Positions 1 to 9,600 of a DNA stretch of 64,000 nt are shown here, in pieces. The number at the start of each line of letters is the position of its first letter. Position 1 is the stretch's first letter. The notes under the pieces are model-generated. The model worked only from the letters and a program-made list of their open reading frames with translations. It had not been told where the DNA came from and searched no databases. Origin of the DNA: FEN-1219 sp036563665 (lineage in GTDB: Bacteria; Pseudomonadota; Gammaproteobacteria; Steroidobacterales; Rariloculaceae); the NCBI GenBank assembly GCA_036563665.1, contig DATCLY010000029.1:62001-126000 (forward strand), written 5' to 3'. The position numbers were made by a program, and so were the translations under genes.

Positions 1-1333
1 GCGTGTAGAGCGCCTCGCGGTAGCGGTCCGACACGTAGAAGTACTGCAGGCTCTTCGCGTAGCGCCGGCCGCCCTCGTATTCCGCGAGATACTGCAGCCA
101 CTTGAGACGGTGGCCGACGCTCCGATACCAGCCGCCGCCCGACAGCCGGCTCACCACCGGCTCGAGCACGCGCTTGCGCACGGCCGCGGGCAGCAACGCG
201 TAGTAGCTCGCGTAGACGTTGCCGTAGTAGCGGTCGTAGCCGCCGAAGAGCTCGTCGCCGCCGTCGCCGCCGAGCACCACCTTCACGTGCCGGCGAGCGA
301 GCTCGGCGAGGTGGTAGAGGCAGAGCGACAGCGGATCGCCCGGCTCGTCGAGATGCCACACGATGCGGGGCAGCATGCGGGCGAGCGACGGCCGAACGCT
401 CACCGAGCGGTTCGGCATCGCGAAGCGCTGGGCGACGGCGGCCGCGTAGGGCAGCTCGGAGCGGCCCGCGTACGGCACGCTCCCGGTGAACGTCTCGTAG
501 GGCTGCCCGGAGACCCGGTGCATCAGGGCCACCACGAGGCTCGAGTCCATGCCGCCCGAGAGGAAGGCGCCGACCGGCACGTCGCTGACCAGATGGTGAC
601 GCACGGCGTCCTGCGCCTGCTCGTCGAGCTCCTGCACGGCCGTCTGGAACGACACGCGCCGCTTGGGCTCGAAGGCGAGCCGCCAGTAGGGAGCGACCTC
701 CACGCGGCCGTCCTCGAACACGAGGTAATGCGCGGGCGGCAGCTTGCGGATGCGCTTGAACATCGAGCGCGGCGGCGAGACGAACCGCAGCGTGAGGTAC
801 TCGTGCAGCGCGTCGGGGTCGAGCTCCGCGAGCGACGGCTCGAGCGCGAGCAGCGCCTTCACCTCGGAGGCGAACGCGAAACGCTGCCCGTCGTGCCAGT
901 AGAAGAGCGGCTTCTGGCCGAGATGATCGCGGGCGAGCGTGAGGCGTCGCGTCGTGAAATCGAACACGCCGAAGGCGAACATGCCGCGCAGGCTCTGCAG
1001 GGCCGTGAGTCCCTGCTCCGCGAACAGCCTGAGCAGCACCTCCGTGTCGCTCGTCGTGCGCAGCGGCCGCTGCGCGTCGAGGCGCGGGCGAAGCTCCCGG
1101 TAGTTGTAAATCTCGCCGTTGAACGTGATCCAGTAGCGGGCGTCGTCGCTCACCATCGGCTGGCGGGCGCGGGCCACGTCGATGATGGCGAGGCGGCGGT
1201 GGCCGAACGCCACGCCGGGCGCGATCAGGCAGTCGCCATCGTCGGGGCCCCGATGCGCCAGCGCATCGGTCATCCGCAGCACTTCCCTGGTGTACAGGCC
1301 GGTGCCGCCCACCAGCCCCGCGATGCCGCACAT
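1..1333 (-). CDS. asnB: Asparagine synthase (glutamine-hydrolysing), 3' end outside window
   Basis: Class II glutamine amidotransferase fused to an asparagine synthetase domain; it transfers glutamine amide nitrogen to an acyl-adenylate in the cytoplasm. The start ATG (1333-1331) is fixed by the family N-terminus MCGIAG, whose Cys2 becomes the Ntn nucleophile after Met removal. An N-terminal glutaminase region of about 190 residues carries RGPDD and FNGEIYNY motifs. It is followed by the ATP-pyrophosphatase loop SGGMDSS near residues 257-263 and the GGDGGDELFGGY motif. About 444 codons are visible and the C-terminus runs off the left edge. Many paralogues of this family sit in polysaccharide or peptide clusters, so true asparagine synthesis is not certain. 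The family assignment is firm. Confidence 0.93.
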   Translation of the reverse strand, partial: MCGIAGLVGGTGLYTREVLRMTDALAHRGPDDGDCLIAPGVAFGHRRLAIIDVARARQPMVSDDARYWITFNGEIYNYRELRPRLDAQRPLRTTSDTEVLLRLFAEQGLTALQSLRGMFAFGVFDFTTRRLTLARDHLGQKPLFYWHDGQRFAFASEVKALLALEPSLAELDPDALHEYLTLRFVSPPRSMFKRIRKLPPAHYLVFEDGRVEVAPYWRLAFEPKRRVSFQTAVQELDEQAQDAVRHHLVSDVPVGAFLSGGMDSSLVVALMHRVSGQPYETFTGSVPYAGRSELPYAAAVAQRFAMPNRSVSVRPSLARMLPRIVWHLDEPGDPLSLCLYHLAELARRHVKVVLGGDGGDELFGGYDRYYGNVYASYYALLPAAVRKRVLEPVVSRLSGGGWYRSVGHRLKWLQYLAEYEGGRRYAKSLQYFYVSDRYREALYT

Positions 1334-1477
1334 CCGCTATCTCCCCACACCTCGCCGCACCCCAGCGGCGCTTTGCACGCCGTAAAGCAAGTCGCGTGCC
1401 ACGGGTTTGCAGGGCGGGAGGCGGGGGCCGGCGTGGGCTCGAACGGCCGCACGCGGGGCAGCGCGGGGCGCGCCCGG

Positions 1478-1492
1478 TTGCAAAATTTGCAA
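1478..1492. promoter_or_regulatory. 15-base perfect palindrome, candidate operator
   Basis: TTGCAAAATTTGCAA is perfectly self-complementary around its central base. It lies about 145 bases upstream of the asnB start in otherwise GC-rich DNA, which makes a chance AT-rich palindrome less likely. The binding protein is unknown. Confidence 0.35.
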
Positions 1493-1645
1493 TGGACCGG
1501 GCGCGTTGGGGACGCGTTGCCGCGGCCCGGGGCGGGTCTTGTCGAGGGCGGCCCGGCGGGCGCCCGCGGCCGTGGTCGACGACGGTCGCCCGCTCCGCGG
1601 AAGGGACTCGAGTATGGCTGCTTGCGGCGGTGGGGGGGTCCGTCT

Positions 1646-1673
1646 ACGGGCCGTTAGCGGGCCGTCGGCCCGT
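1646..1673 (-). terminator. Candidate stem-loop downstream of the 1700-2548 gene
   Basis: ACGGGCCG (1646-1653) pairs with CGGCCCGT (1666-1673) across a 12-base loop. It lies 27 bases past the stop codon of the minus-strand gene. No T-tract follows, so intrinsic termination is uncertain. Confidence 0.3.
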
Positions 1674-1699
1674 CGCGAGGCCGCCGATAGCGGCGCGCG

Positions 1700-2548
1700 T
1701 CAGCGATCGAAGTACGCCGTCGACTTCTCGTTCTCCTGGCACACGAACTCGATCAGCTCCGAGTCGAGCAGGATCTGGTGGTTCACGCGGACCGTGAACG
1801 GCTTCGTGTAGGCCTTCGGGTCCTCGATCGTGACGTCGATCTCCATGCGGCCGAACACCGGGCGGCGGAACCGCTCGACGATCTTGCCGCTGCTCGTGAG
1901 CGGGCTGCCGAACACGTCGAGCCACACGTCGTCGCGCAGGCCCGTGGTCGTGACGACGAGCTCGTCGCCTTCCCAGCGGCCCACGGAGTAGCCGTACCAC
2001 CAGGGCAGCGCGTCCGGTCCCGGCAACGGCCGCCCGTCGAGGAAGATCTGCCGGACGCCGCCGTTGGCCTCGTAGAGGATCACGATGAGATCCTTCGTCT
2101 GGACGATCTTGCGCGGCTGCGGGTGCAGGTGGAACTGCATGTGACCCATCGGCAGGCAGTGCGCGTCCGGGTTGTCCTTCATGTTGTTGGCCATGCGCTC
2201 CTCGCGCACCTGCCGCGCCCACTCGGTGAACGGCGGGCCGCCTTCGATGTTGGCGCCGATGTCGAAGAAGGTGGCGAGCGGCGGCGTCCCCGGCGGTTGC
2301 GGCGGCGGCTCCGCCCCCGGCTCGCGGCTCTCCGCGCCGCCGCCGTTCACGCCTTGCATGCGCTCCCAGACGCCCGTGAAGTCGGGGCGCCCGTCGGCCG
2401 TGCGCGGCGTGGGGCCTTCGAGGTCGGGCATGCCGTCCGGGTTCCGCGGAACGTTCGGCGTGGGCCACGGGTCCCACTGGGCTTCCGCAGCCAGGGACAC
2501 GATCGCGAGCGCGGCCGTGACGGCCGCCGTACGCAAGCAACGCTTCAT
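1700..2548 (-). CDS. Secreted protein of the SxGxWxGD paralogue family
   Basis: Exported protein of unknown function, 282 residues. The start at 2548 gives a clean signal peptide (MKRCLRTAAVTAALAIVSLAAEA). The mature part opens with a PDLEGP/PDFTGVWERM segment typical of this family. It then has a CLPMG Cys motif, a VILYEANGGVRQIFLDGR stretch, the family core GYSVGRWEGDELVVTTTG, and a C-terminal EFVCQENEK segment. Five relatives occur in the window at 14829, 16496, 55366, 56264 and 57951. Its neighbour is an ABC exporter pair on the same strand, but 95 bases separate them, so an operon is uncertain. No catalytic residue is recognisable. The export call is firm and the function is unknown. Confidence 0.82.
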   Translation of the reverse strand: MKRCLRTAAVTAALAIVSLAAEAQWDPWPTPNVPRNPDGMPDLEGPTPRTADGRPDFTGVWERMQGVNGGGAESREPGAEPPPQPPGTPPLATFFDIGANIEGGPPFTEWARQVREERMANNMKDNPDAHCLPMGHMQFHLHPQPRKIVQTKDLIVILYEANGGVRQIFLDGRPLPGPDALPWWYGYSVGRWEGDELVVTTTGLRDDVWLDVFGSPLTSSGKIVERFRRPVFGRMEIDVTIEDPKAYTKPFTVRVNHQILLDSELIEFVCQENEKSTAYFDR

Positions 2549-2643
2549 CGGTATCAATCGCGCTGTGCCGACGGCGAGAACATAGCCGATCGACCGCCGT
2601 TCGCAAAGCCCGATACGTCGTCGCGAAAGCGCGCGAATCGCGC

Positions 2644-3405
2644 CTACTTGCGGAGCTTGTAGCCGGTGCGGAAGATCCACCACACGATGGTGAGGCACAC
2701 CGCCAGGAACACGGCCGTCATGCCGAGGCTCACGCCCACGCGCACGTCGGCGATCTCGTAGAAGCTCCAGCGGAAGCCGCTCACGAGATAGACCACCGGG
2801 TTGAACAGCGTCACCGTCTGCCACACCGGCGGCAGCATGTCGATCGAGTAGAAGCTGCCGCCCAGGAACGTGAGCGGCATCACCACCAGCGTGGGAACGA
2901 TCTGCAGCTTCTCGAAGCTGTCGGCCCAGATGCCGATGATGAAGCCGAGCAGGCTGAACGCCACGGACGTGAGCACCAGGAAGCCCGCCATCCAGAACGG
3001 GTGGCGAATCTCGAGCGGCACGAAGAACGCTGCCGTGGCGAGGATGATGAGCCCGAGCATGATGGACTTCGTGGCCGCGGCGCCCACGTAGCCGAGCACG
3101 ATCTCCACGGCGGAGATGGGCGCGGACAGCACCTCGTAGATCGTGCCCACGAAGCGCGGGAAGTAGATGCCGAAGGACGCGTTCATGATGCTGAGCGTGA
3201 GAATCGACAGCATGATGAGCCCCGGCACGATGAACGCGCCGTACTGCGTGCCTTCCACGGCCTCGATGCGCGAGCCGATGGCGCCGCCGAACACCACGAA
3301 GTAGAGCGACGTGGACAGCACGGGCGCCACGATGCTCTGCAGCACCGTGCGCCACGTGCGGGCCATCTCGAAGTTGTAGATGGCCTTGACCGCGTACCAG
3401 TTCAT
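2644..3405 (-). CDS. ABC-2 type exporter permease, YadH-like
   Basis: Integral membrane subunit of an ABC-2 exporter, 253 residues, about the length of E. coli YadH (256). The start ATG at 3405 overlaps the TGA of the upstream ATPase gene by four bases (ATGA), which implies translational coupling. The protein begins MNWYAVKAIYNFEMARTWRT and shows six hydrophobic segments. The conserved ABC-2 stretch VMPLTFLGGSFYSIDMLPP lies about 70 residues before the C-terminus. It should form a homodimer or equivalent pore powered by the 3402-4328 ATPase. The substrate is unknown, as it is for YadGH. Confidence 0.9.
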   Translation of the reverse strand: MNWYAVKAIYNFEMARTWRTVLQSIVAPVLSTSLYFVVFGGAIGSRIEAVEGTQYGAFIVPGLIMLSILTLSIMNASFGIYFPRFVGTIYEVLSAPISAVEIVLGYVGAAATKSIMLGLIILATAAFFVPLEIRHPFWMAGFLVLTSVAFSLLGFIIGIWADSFEKLQIVPTLVVMPLTFLGGSFYSIDMLPPVWQTVTLFNPVVYLVSGFRWSFYEIADVRVGVSLGMTAVFLAVCLTIVWWIFRTGYKLRK

Positions 3406-4328
3406 GCGGCGTTCCGCACGAGGTTCACGAAGATCTCCTCGAGCGAGCTCTGCCGTGTGCTGAGGTCCTTGAAGCGGATCCCCGCGCGCCCGAGCTCGCC
3501 GAGCAGGGCCGTGATGCCGGTGCGCTCGGCCTGCGTATCGTAGGTGTAGATGATCTCCGTGCCGTCCCCGTTCAGCTCGAGGCCGTAGGCGGCGAGGTCC
3601 GGGGGCAGCGCCGCGAGCGGCTCCTGCAGGTGCACGGTCATCTGCTTCTTGCCGAGCTTGCGCATGAGCTCGCGCTTCTCCTCGACCACGACGATCTCGC
3701 CTTTGTTGATGACCCCCACGCGGTCGGCCATCTCCTCGGCTTCCTGGATGTAGTGGGTGGTCAGGATGATCGTGACGCCGGACTCGCGCAGCCGCCGGAC
3801 GAGCTCCCACATGTCCTTGCGCAGCTCCACGTCCACCCCCGCCGTGGGCTCGTCCAGGAACAGCACTTGGGGCTCGTGCGAGAGCGCCTTGGCGATCATC
3901 ACCCGGCGCTTCATGCCGCCCGACAGCGTCATGATCTTGCTGTCCTTCTTGTCCCACAGCGACAGGGCCTTGAGCGTCCTCTCGATGTGCGCCGGGTCGG
4001 GGGCTTTGCCGAAGAGCCCGCGGCTGAACGAGGTGGTGGCCCAGACGCTCTCGAAGGCGTCGGTGGTGAGCTCCTGCGGCACGAGCCCGATGAGGGCGCG
4101 CGCCTGCCGAGGCTGCCGCACGATGTCGTGCCCGCCCACGGTGACGCGGCCCGACGACGGGTTCACGATGCCGCAGACGATATTAATGAGAGTGGTCTTG
4201 CCCGCGCCGTTCGGCCCGAGCAGGGCGAAGATCTCGCCGCGGCGGATGTCGAGATCCGTGGCCTTGAGGGCCGTGAATCCCCCGGCGTAGGTCTTCGAGA
4301 GGCCGCGAATCGAAATGATCGGCTCCAT
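3402..4328 (-). CDS. ABC transporter ATP-binding protein, YadG-like
   Basis: Cytoplasmic ATPase of an ABC-2 exporter. It has 308 residues, the same length as E. coli YadG, and similar sequence along its length. Walker A GPNGAGKTT is at residues 38-46, the Q-loop VPQE near 84-87, the signature LSGGM at 135-139 and Walker B LFLDE at 156-160. The switch motif LTTHY follows. The phrase FLDEPTAGVDVELR is typical of the YadG/drug-exporter branch. The gene is first in a two-gene unit and shares an ATGA overlap with the permease at 2644-3405. A candidate promoter sits just upstream. Confidence 0.93.
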   Translation of the reverse strand: MEPIISIRGLSKTYAGGFTALKATDLDIRRGEIFALLGPNGAGKTTLINIVCGIVNPSSGRVTVGGHDIVRQPRQARALIGLVPQELTTDAFESVWATTSFSRGLFGKAPDPAHIERTLKALSLWDKKDSKIMTLSGGMKRRVMIAKALSHEPQVLFLDEPTAGVDVELRKDMWELVRRLRESGVTIILTTHYIQEAEEMADRVGVINKGEIVVVEEKRELMRKLGKKQMTVHLQEPLAALPPDLAAYGLELNGDGTEIIYTYDTQAERTGITALLGELGRAGIRFKDLSTRQSSLEEIFVNLVRNAA

Positions 4329-4369
4329 GCAGGCGGTCGGGACGCGTCGGCCGTGCGAAGGGAGCGCCT

Positions 4370-4397
4370 ATGATAGTAATCGGGGCCCAGCCCGCAA
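4370..4397 (-). promoter_or_regulatory. Candidate sigma-70 promoter for the YadG/YadH-like genes
   Basis: On the minus strand TTGCGG (4397-4392) is followed after 16 bases by TATCAT (4375-4370). This would give a 5' leader of about 35 bases before the ATPase start at 4328. The match is partial. Confidence 0.33.
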
Positions 4398-4425
4398 ACC
4401 GGCCCGGGGAACGCCCGCGGCGCCC

Positions 4426-4463
4426 CCGTTAACGTCCCCCTTAGCCGTTAAAGCAACCGTTAA
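4426..4463. repeat. Three CCGTTAA heptamers upstream of a TonB receptor
   Basis: CCGTTAA occurs at 4426-4432, 4445-4451 and 4457-4463, 66 to 103 bases before the receptor start at 4529. Three identical heptamers in 38 bases of GC-rich DNA suggest direct-repeat binding sites. The regulator is unknown. Confidence 0.35.
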
Positions 4464-4528
4464 TTGCGTGACACGGGCGCCGTGCGTCGCCACGATGGCG
4501 CCCCCTTCCCCGACCAACGAATGAAAAG

Positions 4529-6559
4529 ATGCTCTCGTCCCGTTCCTTGCTTCGTCCCGGTGAGCTGGCGGCGGCCGTCGCCACGCTGCTCTGCGCGCCC
4601 GGCGCGCTGGCTCAGGTCGGCGAGCCGATCGAGGAGATCGTCGTGTTCGGCCGCGGCTCCCAGCTCGTCGGCATCGCGGACGCGGCCAGCGAAGGGTCCG
4701 TGGGCGGCGCCGATCTCGCCGTGCGGCCGCTGCTCCGGACGGCCGAGCTGCTCGAGTCCGTGCCGGGGCTCGTGGCGGTGCAGCACTCGGGCAGCGGCAA
4801 GGCGAATCAGTATTTCCTCAGGGGCTTCAACCTGGACCACGGCACCGACTTCACGACCATCGTGGACGGCGTCCCCTGGAACCTGCGCTCGCACGGCCAC
4901 GGCCAGGGCTACCTCGACGTGAACGGCCTGCTGCCGGAGATCGTGGAGCGGATCGACTACCGCAAGGGCCCCTACCGCGCGGACGTGGGCGACTTCGCGA
5001 TGGCGGGCGCCTCCTTCATCACCACCATCGACCGGCTCGACGCGCCGTTCCTGTCGTTCGAGAGCGGCGAGTACGGGTGGGGGCGGATCGCGGCGGGCGG
5101 TTCGCTGGACCTGGCCGGCGAGAGCACGCTCACCGTGCTCGGCGAAACCAAGGGCTACGACGGGCCGTGGGCGCTCGAGGAAGATCTGAGCCACGCCTCC
5201 GTGTGGGGCAAGTACCTGCGCCCTACGGAATTCGGGTCGCTGGCTTTCACCCTGTCCGGCTACGACGCGGACTGGCGCCCGACGGAGCAGATTCCCGAGC
5301 GGGCCATCGGCACACCCGTGTGCGCAGACGCCTTCTGCGTCCTGGACGCCACTGCGAGGGGGCACACGTCGCGCTGGATCGCCGGAGCGCAGCTCGACGG
5401 CGACGACTGGCACGCGGCCACCTACGTCCAGTACTACGACTGGAGGATGTCGTCGAACCCCACCTACGACTTCCAGATCGACCAGTTCGACCGGCGCTGG
5501 ACCCTCGGCGGCCGGGCGGAGCGGCTGCTCGTGGACCGCGACCGGGTGCAGCTCAACGTGGGGGCGGACGTCCGCTACGACGACATCGGCAAGGTCGGTC
5601 TCGACCACACCGAGGAGGGCGTGTTCGTCGAGACCATCTCCCACAACTCCATCACGGAGACTTCGGTGGGCGCCTTCGCCGAGGCGAGCTGGACGCCGAC
5701 CGACCGGCTCCGCCTGCTCGGCGGCCTGCGGGGCGACTTCTACGACTTCGACGTCACGGCCCACACGCCGGGCAGCTTCGCCGGCAGCGAGACGGACAGC
5801 GAGCTGTCCCCCAAGGTGGGGGTCGCGTACGCCGTCACGGACCGCGTGGAGCTCTACGGCAACTGGGGCCAGGGCTTCCACTCGAACGACGCGCGCGGCG
5901 TGGTGAACGCGGCCGACCCCGTGCCGGGCCTGGGCGAGGGCACGGGCTACGAGGCCGGCGCGCGGTTCGAGATCGGCGACTTCAGGGTCACCGCCGCCTA
6001 TTGGTGGCTCGAGCTCGACAGCGAGCTCAAGTTCGTGGGCGACTCGAACTCGGTGGAGCCCACCGGCGCGTCGAAGCGGCGCGGTTACGAGCTCACGGCC
6101 TTCTGGCGGCCGCTCGACTGGCTCGGCATCGACGCCGTCTACACGGGCAGCCGTGCCCGCTACGTGGACAACCCCGATGGGCCGTACATCGAGGGCGCGG
6201 TGGAGAACGCGGGCCAGATCGGCCTGTCGGCCGTGCGCGATCGCTGGGAGGCGAGCGTCCGCGTGCGCTATCTCGGCGAATACGCGCTCGTGCCGGACAA
6301 CTCCATCCGCGCCGAGCACCAGACCACCATTAACCTGCGCGGCGCGTATCGCTTCGGCCGGACCACGCTCTATGCGGACCTGCTGAACGTGCTCGACGAG
6401 GACGGCAAGGACATCGTCTACTGGTACGAGGCGGTGGTGCCGGGCCTCGATCCTCCCGGCGTCACGTCGGAGGACATCGACTGCTCGGTCACGAACTGCC
6501 GCATGAGCCGGGCCGAGGAGCCGCGCACGCTGCGCGTGGGCGTCAAGGTCGAGTTCTGA
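4529..6559 (+). CDS. TonB-dependent outer-membrane receptor
   Basis: Energy-coupled outer-membrane transporter, 676 residues. The signal peptide ends near ALAQ (about residue 29). A TonB-box-like EEIVVFGR follows, then a plug domain with LLRTAELLESVPGL, the YFLRGF motif, DGVPWN and IDYRKGPYRADVGD. A 22-strand barrel follows and ends in the outer-membrane signal VGVKVEF with terminal Phe. The barrel repeatedly alternates aromatic and polar residues. The gene is transcribed alone and faces a second, unrelated TonB receptor at 6651. Three heptamer repeats upstream may regulate it. The ligand cannot be read from sequence. Confidence 0.93.
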   Translation: MLSSRSLLRPGELAAAVATLLCAPGALAQVGEPIEEIVVFGRGSQLVGIADAASEGSVGGADLAVRPLLRTAELLESVPGLVAVQHSGSGKANQYFLRGFNLDHGTDFTTIVDGVPWNLRSHGHGQGYLDVNGLLPEIVERIDYRKGPYRADVGDFAMAGASFITTIDRLDAPFLSFESGEYGWGRIAAGGSLDLAGESTLTVLGETKGYDGPWALEEDLSHASVWGKYLRPTEFGSLAFTLSGYDADWRPTEQIPERAIGTPVCADAFCVLDATARGHTSRWIAGAQLDGDDWHAATYVQYYDWRMSSNPTYDFQIDQFDRRWTLGGRAERLLVDRDRVQLNVGADVRYDDIGKVGLDHTEEGVFVETISHNSITETSVGAFAEASWTPTDRLRLLGGLRGDFYDFDVTAHTPGSFAGSETDSELSPKVGVAYAVTDRVELYGNWGQGFHSNDARGVVNAADPVPGLGEGTGYEAGARFEIGDFRVTAAYWWLELDSELKFVGDSNSVEPTGASKRRGYELTAFWRPLDWLGIDAVYTGSRARYVDNPDGPYIEGAVENAGQIGLSAVRDRWEASVRVRYLGEYALVPDNSIRAEHQTTINLRGAYRFGRTTLYADLLNVLDEDGKDIVYWYEAVVPGLDPPGVTSEDIDCSVTNCRMSRAEEPRTLRVGVKVEF

Positions 6560-6591
6560 CGGCAATCGAAACGCCGCCGCCGAGAGAGCCG

Positions 6592-6621
6592 GGTGGGAGC
6601 GGCTTGAAAGCCGCTCCCACC
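6592..6621. repeat. REP-type palindrome between convergent receptor genes
   Basis: GGTGGGAGCGGCTT (6592-6605) and its exact reverse complement (6608-6621) are separated by GA. The GTGGGAGCGGCTT core recurs at 57253-57265. This is the shape of gammaproteobacterial REP elements. Placed between convergent stops, it may also act as a bidirectional terminator. Confidence 0.6.
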
Positions 6622-6650
6622 TGGTGGGCGCGCGTCAGGCCGGCGGCGTG

Positions 6651-9600
6651 TCAGAACGCGCGGCGGGCGCCGATCACGTAGCGGCGGCCGAGCGTGTCGT
6701 ACAGCGCTTCGTTGAACTCCGTGACGCCCGCGCGGCCGAGGATCTGCGCCGTCGGGCGCGGCTCCTGGTCGAACACGTTGTTGATGTTCGCGAACACCTC
6801 CCACGCGTCGTCGTTGCCGAAGCGGTAGCGCAGGGCCATGTCCGTGTAGTACGTGGACGGGATCGTGTTGTCGTCGATGTCCACGCCTTCCACGAGCCGG
6901 CGGTCGAGCATGCCGCCGTCGATGTAGCGCTCCTGCACGAACAGCGAGAACGGACCGCGCGCCCAGCTCACCGCCGCGGTGACCTTGAGCTCCGGGAAGC
7001 CGGTGCCGAGCGAGCCGCCGGGCGAGCCGATGTCGCCCGCGCGGTCGTCCACGGGCGCGCCGGGGTTGTGAATGGAGTTCTCGATCAGGCGCGTGGCGAA
7101 CAGCCGCAGGTTGAACGGCCCGAGCGCGTAGCTCGCCTCGAGGTCCACGCCTTCGATGAGCTGCCGCTGGAAATTGATGAACAGGTTGTCGACGCGCGTG
7201 ATGAGGTTCGTGATCGGATCGCGGTGCACGTACTGGCAGAGCTCCGTGTCGCCTTCGAAGCAGCCGTTCACGACGTCCTGCGCGGGCGGCTGCGCGATGG
7301 CGTCGTTGATGTCGATCCGATACCAGTCCAGCGACAGCGACAGGTTGTTCACCCGGGCCGGCTGGAACACGATGCCCGCGGTCGACGTGTCGGCCTTCTC
7401 GGGGTTCACGTTCGGGTTGCCGCCCGAGAAGCTCGCCGTGGAGATCGGCGTGGGTGCGCCGGTCACGGGGTTCGGGTTCGCCGGGTCCTCCACGTTCACG
7501 CCGCCGCGCGTCTGATCGAAGCGCTCGCGCAGCGTGGCGGCGCGCACGTCCCGCGACTGCGTCACCCGCAGCCGCACGACGTCGTTGATCTGCCAGTTGA
7601 CCCCGAGCTTGCCGGCCCAGATCTCGCCGCTGCCCGAGTAGTCGGCCCAGCGGGCCGCGGCGGTCACGTCGAACTGGCGCGCCCAGCCCGCGTCGGCGAC
7701 GATCGGAATGTTCAGCTCGCCGAACACGTCGCGCACGTCGTAGCCGCCGCCGAACTCGCGCAGGCTGCTGAACGTGACGGCGCTCGAGTTCGCGTCGCCC
7801 GTGAAGCCGGCCGGCACGTTGCGCACGCCGGGGATGCCGTTCGGCAGGTGCTGCGGGATCAGGCCGCGAACGCCGGGCGGCAGGAGGCCGAGATCGGAGA
7901 GCAGCACGCCGGAAGGCGTGGCCGGGAACTCGTCCGTGGGGTCGGGCGTCCGCTGGTCGAGCTCCTCCGAGCGGTAGGACGCGCCGAACGCGCCGGAGAT
8001 CGGCCCGGCGCCGAAGCCTTCCCAGATGTCGCCGGTCATCAGGAACTCGAGGAAGTCCTGGCGCGTGTGCTGGATCGCGTGCTTGTAGTCGTCGACGATG
8101 TACGCGGCCGCCTCCGGCGAGATGTGCTGCACGCCGCCGAAGATGTTCATCGGCACGCAGTCGCCGAAGTTCACCGGATCGACGATCGCCACGTGGCACT
8201 TGATGCGGCCGTCCGCCGGATCCACCACCGCGTCGAGCGCGAGCGGGATGCGGTCCACGCGGATGCCGTTGTCGGTGTCGAACGACTGATCGTTCTTGCC
8301 GTACTGGTAGTAGGCGTTGAGCCGCCACCCGTCGAAGAAGCCGTCGGTGTCGAGGTCCACCTCGAAGCCTACGGTACCCGAGAAGAGCTCGTTCTTCGTG
8401 ATCTGGCGCGCGTCGGGCAGCGGCCCGCGGCCGTCGTTCACGCCGAAGAGCGCGAAGCCCACGGACGGCACGCCCACGCCGTCCGGATCCGACGCCTGAC
8501 CCGGCTGCATCATGATGTCGCGGATCTCCTGCGGCAGATACCCGTTGTCGGCGAAGATGCGCGGCGCCCAGGTCAGGATGAAGGAGATGTTCTCGCGCCG
8601 GTCGCTGACCTCGTTCTCGCCGAACAGCGTCTGGGCGAAGAACTTGACGTTGTCGTTGATCTCGAAGTCGTAACGCAGGAAGCCCGTCGTGCGCTCGTTG
8701 CCCGCGGCCACCTCGTTGTCGACGTCCGCTCCCCAGCTGCGGGTGGGGCGCGCCTGGCAGTTGCAGCCGGTGTTGATCGCGCCCACGCCGCTGAAGTCGA
8801 GCGGTCCGTACGTGCCGTCCGGATGGAACACCAGCTTGTCGAGCGACGAGCCCCGCTGGTTGATCATTCCGGTCTGGTTCCAGTTGGTTGGCTCGACGTA
8901 CGGCAGCACGAAGTTGCGCGGGCCGTTGCGCAAGTCGGGCGTGAAGTTCGGGTTGGTCACGCGCGCCACGTTGCGGATGAAGTCGCGCTTCTCGAGAGAC
9001 TCGAAGGAGCTGATGGCGTCCACCTCGTACCGCTCGATCGACCCGATCAGATGGCCGCGCTCGCCGACGTCGATGCCGAACGCGAAGCCCGCCTCGTAGG
9101 TGTCGCCGTCGCCGTAGCGCGTCTGGCCCATCTGCGCATGGCCTTTGAGCCCCTCGAACTCGGTGTCGAGGATGAAGTTCACCACGCCCGCGACGGCGTC
9201 GGTGCCGTAGCTCGCGGAGGCGCCGCCCGTGACGGTTTCCACGCTGCGCAGCAGCTCCTCCGGGAACATCGCGATGTCCACCGCGCCGAAACGGTTGCTC
9301 GGCACGACGCGGCGGCCGTCGAGCAGCACCAGCGTGCGGTTCACGCCGGCGCCGCGCAGGTTCAGGTTCGAGCCGCCCGAGTTCTGGCCGCCGTTGACCT
9401 GCTCCGGGCTCTGGTTCGAGAAGAACGGCGGCAGCTGGGTCAGCGAGTCGTACAGCGTGCCGGCCGACATGCTCGAAAGCTCGGTGGCGTTCACCGCCGT
9501 GACCGGCACGGGCGTGACCATGCCGGAGCGGATGATGCGTGTGCCCGTGACGGTGATCTCCTCGAGCCCCTGCTGGGGCTGCGGGGTCGGCTCCTGGGCT

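Larger units (their letters stand above)
1334..1699. other. Intergenic region upstream of asnB
   Basis: This 366-base stretch separates the start of asnB (reading left) from the stop of the next minus-strand gene. I see no convincing coding frame. It holds a 15-base AT-rich palindrome at 1478-1492 and an inverted repeat at 1646-1673, both listed separately. Confidence 0.6.

Noticed and set aside
110..1657. A 515-codon plus-strand frame over the left edge.
   Set aside because: It is antisense to the asparagine synthase, whose motifs are unambiguous on the minus strand.
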